NCBI GenBank assembly: GCA_026398895.1
Contig: JAPLRZ010000042.1
Location: 18,925-82,924, forward strand
Reading direction: 5' to 3'
DNA length: 64,000 bases
Source of the DNA: Methylococcales bacterium
GTDB taxonomy: Bacteria > Pseudomonadota > Gammaproteobacteria > Methylococcales > Methylomonadaceae
Shown: one piece after another, positions 21,272-28,957 of the stretch
Numbering within the stretch: the first letter of the stretch is position 1
How the letters are laid out: each line of letters starts with the position of its first letter
Position numbers and translations under genes: made by a program
Notes under the pieces: generated by a model
The model's database searches: none
Told to the model about the DNA's origin: nothing
Seen by the model: the letters and a program-made list of their open reading frames with translations, nothing else

Positions 21272-21349
21272 ATGATGAAATGGGAAACACCAAGCTACAC
21301 TGACTTACGTTTCGGTTTTGAAGTCACAATGTACATTTACAACCGTTAA
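21272..21349 (+). CDS. pqqA: PQQ precursor peptide PqqA
   Basis: A 25-residue peptide, the substrate from which pyrroloquinoline quinone is built. The diagnostic Glu and Tyr, spaced E-x3-Y, are in GFEVTMYIYNR, where they are crosslinked by PqqE with PqqD. The N-terminal MKWETPSYTD is typical of methylotroph PqqA. A strong ribosome site (GGAGG) lies nine bases before the first ATG; the second ATG directly after could also serve. A rho-independent terminator follows immediately, so the peptide is likely made in excess over the downstream enzyme. Confidence 0.96.
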   Translation: MMKWETPSYTDLRFGFEVTMYIYNR

Positions 21350-21370
21350 TTACGACGTTTGTTTTTTAAG

Positions 21371-21399
21371 AAGGGGCTATTTATTAGCCCCTTTTTTTT
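21371..21399 (+). terminator. Terminator between pqqA and pqqB
   Basis: AAGGGGCTA and TAGCCCCTT form a strong GC stem around a short TTTAT loop, followed by a run of eight T. Position and strength fit a partial terminator that sets pqqA transcript above pqqB. Confidence 0.9.
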
Positions 21400-21453
21400 G
21401 CCTGATTGTGCGATTATCGACTCATTCAAGGCTCACTATTTTGGAATTTTTAC

Positions 21454-22365
21454 ATGAAAATTAGAGTGTTAGGTTCAGGTGCAGGCGGTGGTTTTCCACA
21501 ATGGAATTGCAACTGCCACAACTGTCACCGTATTCGCCATAATGAAATGAATGGCACAGCACGCACGCAATCTTCTATTGCCGTCAGTACCGACAATAAA
21601 AACTGGCTGTTATTCAACACCTCGCCCGATATACGCGCTCAATTAGAAGCGTTTCCTGCGATGCAGCCGCAAAACGGTATTCGGGACACAGGCATTAAAG
21701 CTATTATGCTGATTGATAGCCAAATCGACCACACCACAGGTTTATTGATGCTACGCGAAGGCAAGCCGTTGGATATTTACTGCACGGAAATGGTCAAGCA
21801 AGATTTAACCACAGGCTTTCCATTATTCACCATGCTGAAAGATTACTGCACCGTCAATCATCATCCCGTGCCTGTGGATGGAAGCAGCTTCACCATTCCT
21901 GCCATTGAAGATTTGCGCTTTTATACCCAAGCGTTAAAAAGTAAAGCACCGCCCTACTCTCCTCATCGTCATGATCCGCATGAAGGCGACAATATCGGCG
22001 TGATTATTGAGCAAATATCTACAGGCAAAAAAATGTTTTATTCACCTGGTTTGGGTGAAATAGAACCGCACGTTATGGACGCGATGCAATCAGTTGATTG
22101 CTTGCTGGTGGATGGTACATTTTGGACAGATGACGAAATGGTCACGCAAGGTATTAGCCATAAAAAAGCCCGCGAAATTGGGCATTTACCGCAATCAGGC
22201 GCAGGTGGCATGATAGACGTGTTAAACGGTGTCGCCAAAGCGCGTAAAATTTTGATACACATCAACAACACCAACCCGATTTTAGACGATGATTCTGAAC
22301 AACGGAAAATCCTCGATGCCGCAGGTATTGAAGTCGCTTACGATGGTTTAGAAATTGATTTATAA
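21454..22365 (+). CDS. pqqB: PQQ biosynthesis protein PqqB
   Basis: Metallo-beta-lactamase-fold protein of PQQ synthesis, proposed to hydroxylate the tyrosine-derived part of the precursor. From the ATG at 21454 it is 303 residues, the family length. The N-terminal VLGSGAGGGFPQWNCNC and CHNCHRIR segments provide the Cys cluster; DSQIDHTTGLLMLREG near 100 and the LVDGTFWTDDEM stretch near 215 are PqqB-specific. The frame is open to 21406, but that part overlaps the terminator region. pqqC, pqqD and pqqE, which usually follow, are absent; the next DNA is repeats and transposon debris. Confidence 0.96.
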   Translation: MKIRVLGSGAGGGFPQWNCNCHNCHRIRHNEMNGTARTQSSIAVSTDNKNWLLFNTSPDIRAQLEAFPAMQPQNGIRDTGIKAIMLIDSQIDHTTGLLMLREGKPLDIYCTEMVKQDLTTGFPLFTMLKDYCTVNHHPVPVDGSSFTIPAIEDLRFYTQALKSKAPPYSPHRHDPHEGDNIGVIIEQISTGKKMFYSPGLGEIEPHVMDAMQSVDCLLVDGTFWTDDEMVTQGISHKKAREIGHLPQSGAGGMIDVLNGVAKARKILIHINNTNPILDDDSEQRKILDAAGIEVAYDGLEIDL

Positions 22366-22374
22366 ACGCTCAGA

Positions 22375-22403
22375 GTACAAACCCTAGGTTTGTACGCTTT
22401 TTT
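22375..22403 (+). terminator. Terminator-like palindrome after pqqB
   Basis: GTACAAACC and GGTTTGTAC form a perfect stem around CTA, and a six-T run follows after GC. The same palindrome occurs without the long T-run at 59279-59303, so it is a repeat that here serves as a terminator. Confidence 0.75.
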
Positions 22404-22440
22404 AAAAATGTAATGGCTTAAATCTATTACAACGACATGA

Positions 22441-22474
22441 ATGACTGCCAGTCCTTTAAAGGACTGGCAGTCAT
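22441..22474. repeat. Perfect 34-bp palindrome, ATGACTGCCAG family
   Basis: ATGACTGCCAGTCCTTT pairs with AAAGGACTGGCAGTCAT without mismatch. A one-mismatch copy is at 55936-55969, and one half of it forms each tip of the long inverted repeat at 17527-17746. Confidence 0.85.
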
Positions 22475-22579
22475 AAAAATAACAGCTTTAATAAACCAAC
22501 TTAAAAACGATTGAGGAAAAAATCATGCGATTATTGTGCGTTGAAGTGCCTTTAGTGCTGTTTTAAAAAGGAAGATATT

Positions 22580-22738
22580 ATGAACGACCAAGCCCGCAAA
22601 TTGCTTGCTTTTGTTATTCATCATTATGGTGTCGATATTATTCAAACGCCAAAGCAGTTGCAGGCTTTGTTAAAAGACCATGCCAAAGGACAATTCAAAA
22701 GACTGTGTCCTGCTATACAGCGTGCGTTGGCAGAGTGA
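22580..22738 (+). pseudogene. Truncated N-terminal domain fragment (52 codons)
   Basis: An ATG at 22580 with AGGAAG upstream opens a 52-codon frame. Its first 40 residues (DQARKLLAFVIHHYG, then LQALLKDHAKGQFKR) resemble a small helical domain that I recall at the N-terminus of some bacterial signalling and kinase-like proteins, where RDLC or KDYAKGEFKRE is the usual core. The frame then runs out of phase into transposase-derived DNA, and a stop follows. It looks like a gene start cut by an insertion. The domain recognition is by memory only. Confidence 0.4.
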
Positions 22739-22925
22739 GTTACTGTTCAAATTCTGGAAAAGTCACAGCAAACTGGGGCATTTCAACAGTGCTAACTCAT
22801 GGCGCAGACTGTGCGAACTGTACGCGAAATTGCTCATCGTCATGATTCAGCATTGGATTTTCTTAACGGGTTTGTGGCACATTCCAGAACGCAGCCTTGT
22901 GAAAGGCGGACATTTCCTTTTGTTG
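22704..22925 (+). pseudogene. Remnant of IS4-type transposase, C-terminal part
   Basis: The frame encodes YSVRWQSELLFKFWKSHSKL and then LCELYAKLLIVMIQHWIFL and IPERSLVKGG, which is the C-terminal region of IS4-type DDE transposases (YxxRWQIELLFKLWKSH with the catalytic Glu in this stretch). No N-terminal part, DD residues or terminal repeats are seen, and the frame decays after the LVK motif. It is an old fragment. Confidence 0.8.
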
Positions 22926-23133
22926 ATATACCAAAAAGCAAATAGCGGCTTTCATCGTAGGAATGGTCAGGGTCGCTAACGCATGATGAGTAATCATCGG
23001 CAAATACTTCAGTGACTTCCAAAAAAGAAATGGCGTGTTTGCGTTGATTACTATTTCTTTGTTATCGTCTCATTCAACCTCATGATTCAATCGAGTGGTG
23101 AAAACTATGCCGTGCGTTTTCCCGTTGTTGGGT

Positions 23134-23160
23134 GATGGGTTTCGCGTTGCTCTACCCATC
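23134..23160. repeat. Short palindromic repeat GATGGGT...ACCCATC
   Basis: GATGGGTTTCGCGTTGCTC and an ACCCATC arm form a REP-like hairpin, followed by a half copy (CCCATCTTAC). Nothing else is recognised between the transposase remnant and the lipoprotein gene. Confidence 0.5.
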
Positions 23161-23182
23161 TTACAATTGCCCATCTTACGAG

Positions 23183-23545
23183 TTACGGGTTAATTTGGTT
23201 GTTAATAATTATTGCAGGAGAGCTATTAGGAGACATCGGTTGTATCTTTGGTCGTACATAATCCTTGTCACTTTTATCGACACACTCAAAATTTACAATT
23301 GCCTGTGCTCCAGCACCTACTCGAGAAATCTGAGTGTTACTAACAACAAGATATTTCTTTAAATCGGTGCAATGTTTGGCTCCAATTTCTGTAGCATTAG
23401 CAATAGCCCCTGCTCCACCAGGATCTATGGTAAATAGAGTTGAATGAGCTCTCGCCATAAAACTATCAGGTCCTGTTTGAACGACACCTGAGGTAGTACA
23501 ACCACAAAGTAATAATATACTTAAATATATAAGTCTCGGCTTCAT
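23183..23545 (-). CDS. Small lipoprotein of unknown function
   Basis: A 120-residue protein from the ATG at 23545, which has AGGAG ten bases upstream. The N-terminus is a lipoprotein signal with lipobox LLLCGC, so Cys at about 17 is lipidated and the protein is membrane-anchored. The mature part includes a Gly/Ala-rich stretch (DPGGAGAIANATEIGAKHC) and two further cysteines (KHCTDL, NFECVD) that may pair. I do not recognise the family, though this arrangement resembles small outer-membrane stress lipoproteins. It lies directly beyond the attC-like site of the neighbouring cassette, so it may border an insertion. Confidence 0.6.
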   Translation of the reverse strand: MKPRLIYLSILLLCGCTTSGVVQTGPDSFMARAHSTLFTIDPGGAGAIANATEIGAKHCTDLKKYLVVSNTQISRVGAGAQAIVNFECVDKSDKDYVRPKIQPMSPNSSPAIIINNQINP

Positions 23546-23626
23546 CTGATACAAACTCCTAAATATTCGTAAATATACATGAGTACAGTGACGATAATAA
23601 ATTTTTCTTGGAATGCTTTATCAATT

Positions 23627-23695
23627 GCCTAACGCACCTATGAGCGGTGATAAAGCGTGCAGCGCGGAAGCGTCCGCTCAATTGGCTGGTTAAGT
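23627..23695 (-). other. attC-like integron recombination site
   Basis: The 69-base segment begins GCCTAAC (fits RYYYAAC) and ends GTTAAGT (fits GTTRRRY) on the plus strand. Inside are inner arms TGAGCGG and CCGCTCA around a variable centre with AGCGCGGAAGCG. Read on the minus strand it follows the HEPN-like gene, whose TAA stop lies within the first core box, exactly as in integron cassettes. No integrase gene is in the window. Confidence 0.75.
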
Positions 23696-24280
23696 ATCGC
23701 TTTTGACTGTAGCCGATGAAGAACTAATTCCATGCGTGAAGGCTGGATGGGCAACTGTCGCCAGTTTATGAAGCTCAAGTATGGCTTTCTTTACTGCTTC
23801 CCGTAGTCGCTTTACCTCTGACCCTACACATAGCGACTCCCAGCTTGTCGGTAGGCGTTTGGCAATAAGCTCGTCAATCACTTCGGGGGTTTCGAATACG
23901 ACCTCAACTGCTTCAAGCTTTCCTGGTTTGGGATGAGCAAGTTGGTTTCGGAATTCGTGTAGTTCCTTTATTTCTTGGTAGGGACTTCTGCCTAGATCGA
24001 TCTTTGCGCCAATTTTACCTGCTATACGTTTCAGCTTGTCTTTGGGATTTAAACTTTCCCCACTATCTAGCCAATCTGGGTCTACTTCGATGCTGACCTG
24101 ATTTAGATAGGCTTCCCAAGCGAATGCTGTGAAGATCAGCACCGACATGAATTTCCAAGTAGAGCCGACAGGGTCTTCGTTCGCTTGTCTTTCGAGTACG
24201 TTGGCGGCGTGCCAAAGATCTGCGTAGGGTCGATCATCGCGCTCTTTGGTAATTACGGTATGTATTTTTTCGTTTGTCAT
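23690..24280 (-). CDS. HEPN-like protein in an integron-type cassette
   Basis: A 196-residue cytosolic protein, mostly helical. The segment EFRNQLAHPKPG near residue 112 contains R-x4-H, the active-site motif of HEPN-superfamily RNases, preceded by the typical helix with SVLIFTAFAWEAYLN near 50 where such proteins have a conserved acidic or aromatic face. HEPN proteins act as toxins or antiviral nucleases, but many related abortive-infection-like proteins of this length are uncharacterised, and no antitoxin is adjacent. Base composition is visibly more GC-rich than the neighbours. The stop codon lies inside an attC-like site, so it appears to be a mobile gene cassette. The HEPN assignment is tentative. 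Confidence 0.55.
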   Translation of the reverse strand: MTNEKIHTVITKERDDRPYADLWHAANVLERQANEDPVGSTWKFMSVLIFTAFAWEAYLNQVSIEVDPDWLDSGESLNPKDKLKRIAGKIGAKIDLGRSPYQEIKELHEFRNQLAHPKPGKLEAVEVVFETPEVIDELIAKRLPTSWESLCVGSEVKRLREAVKKAILELHKLATVAHPAFTHGISSSSATVKSDT

Positions 24281-24358
24281 CGTGAACCCTGACTCTAATT
24301 AGCCCTGTAGCTGCGTAAGTTGGGCTGGCGATTAGCCAACCAAACACCTTAAGCATTT

Positions 24359-24387
24359 GTTGGGTTGCGAAAAAGTCGCAACCCAAC
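24359..24387 (-). terminator. Hairpin downstream of formate dehydrogenase
   Basis: GTTGGGTTGCGA and TCGCAACCCAAC form a perfect 12-bp stem with an AAAAG loop just after the fdhA stop. No long T-run follows on the minus strand, so it may be a repeat used as an RNA end. Confidence 0.6.
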
Positions 24388-24396
24388 CCACAAAAG

Positions 24397-27249
24397 CTAA
24401 ACCGCTTGTTGTGCCGCTTCCAGAAATTCTAATTGTTGCTCACTGAAATCCGCATAATTTTGTTGCCATTCTGACGGCGCGTGTACTTTGGCAATCTGTA
24501 CCGCAGTGACTTTGTATTCAGGGCAGTTAGTTGCCCAATCTGAATTGTCGGTGGTGATGACATTCGCACCTGATTCAGGGAAATGGAAGGTGGTATACAC
24601 TACGCCGACTTGTACGCGCTCAGACACTAAGGCGCGTAACACGGTTTCACCTGCACGGCTTTTAATACCTACCCAATCACCATCAACTACACCACGGTCT
24701 TCGGCATCATGCGGATGGATTTCTAAACGGTCTTCGCTATGCCACGCATTGTTTTCCGTACGGCGGGTTTGTGCGCCGACGTTGTATTGCGACAAGATGC
24801 GTCCAGTGGTCAAAATCAGCGGGAACATTTTGGTGATTTTTTCAGCGGTTGCGACATATTCGGTCAACATGAACAGACCTTTGCCGTTATCACGCAAGAA
24901 ATGCTCCTCGTGCAGAGTGGGCGTACCTTCGGGTGCTTCTTCTGTGCATGGCCATTGCACACTGCCGAGGTCATCGATTTTTTGATAACTGACATGGCTA
25001 AAAGTCGGTTTTAAGCTGGCAATTTCATCCATAATTTCTGATGGATGGCTGTAATTCATCGGATAACCCAAGGCGTTAGACAGCATTTGTGTCACTTCCC
25101 AATCGGCGTAAGTCGCTAACGGTTTCATCACTTTGCGCACAGGTGAAATACGGCGTTCTGCGTTGGTAAATGTACCGTCTTTTTCCAGAAATGATGAACC
25201 AGGTAAGAAAACGTGGGCAAATTTTGCGGTTTCATTCAAGAAAATATCTTGGACAATAACGCATTCCATCGCACGCAACGCGGCATGAACGTGTTTAATG
25301 TCGGGGTCAGATTGGGCAATGTCTTCGCCTTCACAATACAGCCCTAAGAAGCTACCATCAAGCGCGGCATCAAACATATTAGGAATGCGTAACCCAGGTT
25401 CGCCGCTCAGATCAGCTTGCCATGCGTCTTCAAATAAAGCACGAGTGACAGGATCAGCGACATTGCGATAACCAGGGAATTCATGCGGAAATGAACCCAT
25501 ATCGCATGAACCTTGAACGTTGTTTTGTCCGCGTAATGGATTGACACCCACGCCGCTACGTCCTAAATTACCTGTTGCCATTGCTAAGTTGGCAATACCG
25601 ATAACCATTGTTGAACCTTGGCTGTGTTCAGTCACGCCTAAGCCGTAGTAAATCGCGCCATTTTTCTCAGTGGCATATAAACGGGCGGCAGCTCTAATGT
25701 CAGCGGCAGGAACACCTGTAATCGCTTCACTGGCTTCAGGTGAATTTTTATCTTGAGCGATAAATTTACGCCATTTTTCAAACGATGCAACATCACAACG
25801 CGCTTTGACAAATTCTTCATCAACCAAGCCTTCTGTTACCACTGTGTAGGCTAACGCATTGATTAACGCGACGTTAGTGCTGGGGCGTAGTTTCAAATGG
25901 TAGTCAGCATGAACGTGTGGCGATTTTTTCACTAAATCAATTTCGCGTGGATCAACGACAATCAATTTCGCACCTTGACGTAGGCGTTTTTTCATCATCG
26001 AACCAAACACGGGATGACCGTCAGTTGGATTTGCACCGATGACTAAAATGACATCAGAATCCATCACCGAATCAAAATCTTGCGTACCTGAGGCTTCACC
26101 AAAGGTTTTCTTTAAGCCGTAACCTGTGGGTGAATGGCATACACGCGCACAAGTATCGACGTTGTTATTACCAAAACCTGCACGAATTAATTTTTGTACT
26201 AAATAGGTTTCTTCGTTAGTGCAACGTGAGGAAGTAATACCGCCGATAGAATCTTTGCCGTATTTGGCTTGGATACGTCTTAATTCAGACGCAGCGTGAT
26301 TAATCGCTTCTTCCCAGCTGACTTCTTGCCATGCGTCTTTGATACTGGCACGAATCATGGGTTTAGTAATACGGTCTTTATGCGTTGCATAACCAAAGGC
26401 AAAACGCCCTTTCACACAGGAATGCCCGTGATTAGCTTTGCCGTCTTTATGCGGCACCATACGAATGACTTGATCACCTTTCATTTCGGCACGGAACGAA
26501 CAGCCGACACCACAATACGCACAAGTGGTGATAATCGCGTGTTCGGGTTGACCGTTATCAATGACTGATTTTTCCATCAAGGTGGCTGTGGGACAAGCTT
26601 GCACACACGCGCCACAGGAGACGCATTCTGAACTCAAAAAGTCTTGGTTTTGACTGGGCGATACTTTGGAATCAAAGCCGCGTCCGTCGATAGTCAATGC
26701 AAATGTGCCTTGGGTTTCTTCACAGGCGCGAACACAGCGTGAGCAAACGATACATTTGCTAGGATCAAAACTAAAGTACGGGTTGCTTTCGTCTTTCTTG
26801 GCATCCAAATGGGTGGTGACAGGTTTATAACGCACTTCCCGCAAACCCACCGCGCCTGCCATGTCTTGCAGTTCACAATCGCCATTCGCTGAACAGGTTA
26901 AGCAATCTAGCGGATGATCAGAAATATATAGTTCCATCACACCGCGACGTACATCAGCGAGTTTTTGGTTTTGCGTGACCACTTTTAGACCTTCAGCAAC
27001 AGGCGTGGTACAAGAGGCAGGCATCCCTCGGCCGCCTTCAATTTGCACAACACATAAACGGCAAGAACCAAACGGTTCAATGCTATCAGTTGCGCATAAC
27101 TTGGGAATTTCAATACCTATACTTGCAGCCGCTCGCATAACAGACGTGCCAACGGGGGCGGTAACTTTAAAGCCGTCAATTTCTAAGTTGACAGTCTGTG
27201 TGGCAGTACTGGCGGGTGTGCCAAAATCTTTTTCTTTACTCATGCTCAT
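24397..27249 (-). CDS. fdsA: NAD-type formate dehydrogenase, alpha subunit
   Basis: Molybdenum formate dehydrogenase large subunit, oxidising formate to CO2, the last step of C1 oxidation. From the ATG at 27249 (AGGA eight bases before; a GTG at 27294 is the alternative) it has 950 residues. Order: [2Fe-2S] domain with CRLCVVQIEGG; NuoG-like CLTCSANGDCELQ; two [4Fe-4S] sets, CIVCSRCVRAC and CVSCGACVQACP; then CAYCGVGC starting the molybdopterin part, the Mo-ligand Cys in CARVCHSPTG, and a C-terminal Mo-guanine dinucleotide domain. This composition matches FdsA/FdhA of soluble NAD-linked enzymes. The NAD/FMN subunits FdsB and FdsG and the small FdsD, normally in the same operon, are absent on both sides. 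Confidence 0.93.
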   Translation of the reverse strand: MSMSKEKDFGTPASTATQTVNLEIDGFKVTAPVGTSVMRAAASIGIEIPKLCATDSIEPFGSCRLCVVQIEGGRGMPASCTTPVAEGLKVVTQNQKLADVRRGVMELYISDHPLDCLTCSANGDCELQDMAGAVGLREVRYKPVTTHLDAKKDESNPYFSFDPSKCIVCSRCVRACEETQGTFALTIDGRGFDSKVSPSQNQDFLSSECVSCGACVQACPTATLMEKSVIDNGQPEHAIITTCAYCGVGCSFRAEMKGDQVIRMVPHKDGKANHGHSCVKGRFAFGYATHKDRITKPMIRASIKDAWQEVSWEEAINHAASELRRIQAKYGKDSIGGITSSRCTNEETYLVQKLIRAGFGNNNVDTCARVCHSPTGYGLKKTFGEASGTQDFDSVMDSDVILVIGANPTDGHPVFGSMMKKRLRQGAKLIVVDPREIDLVKKSPHVHADYHLKLRPSTNVALINALAYTVVTEGLVDEEFVKARCDVASFEKWRKFIAQDKNSPEASEAITGVPAADIRAAARLYATEKNGAIYYGLGVTEHSQGSTMVIGIANLAMATGNLGRSGVGVNPLRGQNNVQGSCDMGSFPHEFPGYRNVADPVTRALFEDAWQADLSGEPGLRIPNMFDAALDGSFLGLYCEGEDIAQSDPDIKHVHAALRAMECVIVQDIFLNETAKFAHVFLPGSSFLEKDGTFTNAERRISPVRKVMKPLATYADWEVTQMLSNALGYPMNYSHPSEIMDEIASLKPTFSHVSYQKIDDLGSVQWPCTEEAPEGTPTLHEEHFLRDNGKGLFMLTEYVATAEKITKMFPLILTTGRILSQYNVGAQTRRTENNAWHSEDRLEIHPHDAEDRGVVDGDWVGIKSRAGETVLRALVSERVQVGVVYTTFHFPESGANVITTDNSDWATNCPEYKVTAVQIAKVHAPSEWQQNYADFSEQQLEFLEAAQQAV

Positions 27250-27294
27250 TGCGGGATTCCTCGTATCAGTTGGCTTGTTATCTGTTGTGTTCAC

Positions 27295-27806
27295 TCACTG
27301 CTTTATTATATAGCTTTGTCATCTACATGAGTGATAAGTGGTGCTTGTAATTTTTAGCTGTCGTTCGTTGTCGGCAAGCAATATAAGCTGTTTTCATGCT
27401 ACCGTCCAACGTCACTAACTTCAAATTAGTCAGCAACACGGTAGCAATAATAATGCTATTGGGTAATTTTCACAAAATCCGCACTGAACGCGTTATTTTG
27501 TAGGAATTTACAAAATCAGCGATGGGCAAATCTTCTACCTTTGAGCTTGTTTTCACTGTATCAATACTATCACTCCACGGCAACAATAATTCGCTAAAAG
27601 TCTTGTGTAGCATAGCTATTCGAGCGTTCCATGAATTTATTTTTACCATTGTCCATTTTTTCAAAATTCAAATATTGGGTAAATACGAGGCTAAACTGTA
27701 TTTTACCCGCTCATACTGCGCTATCACGCTATGATAAAATAAACCAAAGTAATTACAAACGGCATTCTATTAGCCAATTACCCACAATAAAGGTATAGCT
27801 CTCAAC
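27295..27806. other. Intergenic region without a recognised gene
   Basis: About 510 bases between the divergent formate dehydrogenase and phosphotransferase genes. It must hold both promoters. Short frames on both strands (up to 70 codons) have no recognisable similarity or good start sites. A minus-strand frame at 27470-27664 (starting KKWTMVKINSWNARIAML) could be decayed coding DNA, but I cannot name it. Confidence 0.4.
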
Positions 27807-28877
27807 ATGAAACAAACAATCCTAGTCCGTAAACCCAGTGATTTGACCATAGCTTGGGCGCAACGCGTGGCAAACCAGCACGATAGCAATATAGTAGTAT
27901 CTCATGTTGATATAGTGGCTATTGACATTGGAACGACAACACGGATTAAGATTATAGTTGATCACAATGGTGCGAAATTACCCAGAAGCTGGTTTGTTAA
28001 ATTGCCGTCATTGGCATGGCGAGCGCGAATGATTACCGCGCTGCCAAGATTACTACATACCGAAGTACGTTTTTATAACGAATTGGCAGACTCCGTCCCT
28101 GTGACTATGCCTGTGTGTTTGGCAGCAGAAAGTCAATTAGGTCGTGGTTCAACCTTGGTACTTGCAGATATTACAGAGTTTGCGGGATTTCCCAGTAGTT
28201 CGCATGAATCTTTAACTTTTGATCAGTCTACCTTAGTCATTGAACAACTTGCTCATTTTCATGGACATTTTTGGCAATCGGTACATCATCCAAATTATCA
28301 GTGGTTAGCGGGTTCAGTGCGAAAACTGGAAGATTCGCTGGGTTCAGCTCTTGCTGTCCCGCTAATGAAACGTGGACTTAAGCTGGCTGGGACAGTAATA
28401 CCCTCAGCATTGCATAAGCCCGCCTTGCACTACGCCCATAATCGCCGAAAAATCATGCGTTTTCTTTCAACAGCTCCACAAACATTAATTCACCATGACT
28501 GTCATTCGGGTAATTTATTTTGGAACAGCGATAAGTCACACGCAGGATTTTTAGACTGGCAATTAGTGCGCATGGGTGAAGGTGTCAGTGATGTGGCTTA
28601 CTTTTTATCAACAACGCTTAAGCCTGAAACTCGACAACAATATGAACTAGAGCTATTGGCTAGGTATGGTCAAATACTGACAGTTCGTGGCATTAAGGGG
28701 ATTGATAATACTAACTTGATGCTCCGTTATCGCGCTCATTTGACTTATGCGTTCGAGGCGATGATTATTACCTTGGCGGTCGGAGGCATGATGGAATTAG
28801 AGCATAACTTAGAATTAATACGGCGCACAGCGGCGGCGGTTGATGCTCTGGATGCGTTTTCAGCACTGCCCTTATAA
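27807..28877 (+). CDS. APH/EcKinase-like phosphotransferase
   Basis: A 356-residue protein-kinase-fold phosphotransferase. The catalytic loop HHDCHSGNLFWN near residue 228 (H-x-D-x4-N) and the metal-binding LDWQLVRMGEG near 250 (the DxQ form of DFG) are clear. The N-terminal lobe includes a KIIVDHNGAKLPRSWFVK stretch with the ATP-anchoring Lys. The length and DWQ motif place it with ecdysteroid-kinase-like or DUF1679 proteins rather than antibiotic kinases. The substrate, probably a small hydroxylated molecule, is unknown. It stands between formate dehydrogenase and a transporter binding protein, with no overlap to either. Confidence 0.8.
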   Translation: MKQTILVRKPSDLTIAWAQRVANQHDSNIVVSHVDIVAIDIGTTTRIKIIVDHNGAKLPRSWFVKLPSLAWRARMITALPRLLHTEVRFYNELADSVPVTMPVCLAAESQLGRGSTLVLADITEFAGFPSSSHESLTFDQSTLVIEQLAHFHGHFWQSVHHPNYQWLAGSVRKLEDSLGSALAVPLMKRGLKLAGTVIPSALHKPALHYAHNRRKIMRFLSTAPQTLIHHDCHSGNLFWNSDKSHAGFLDWQLVRMGEGVSDVAYFLSTTLKPETRQQYELELLARYGQILTVRGIKGIDNTNLMLRYRAHLTYAFEAMIITLAVGGMMELEHNLELIRRTAAAVDALDAFSALPL

Positions 28878-28957
28878 ACGTCTGTATCAATATATTTTTA
28901 CCCTATCAGTTATAATGAATTCTCCACCTTTAACCCTCTCATTACTTTATTAAGCCC

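Noticed and set aside
27470..27664. 64-codon minus-strand frame upstream of the phosphotransferase
   Set aside because: No ribosome site, no family resemblance, and it lies in a region expected to hold divergent promoters.
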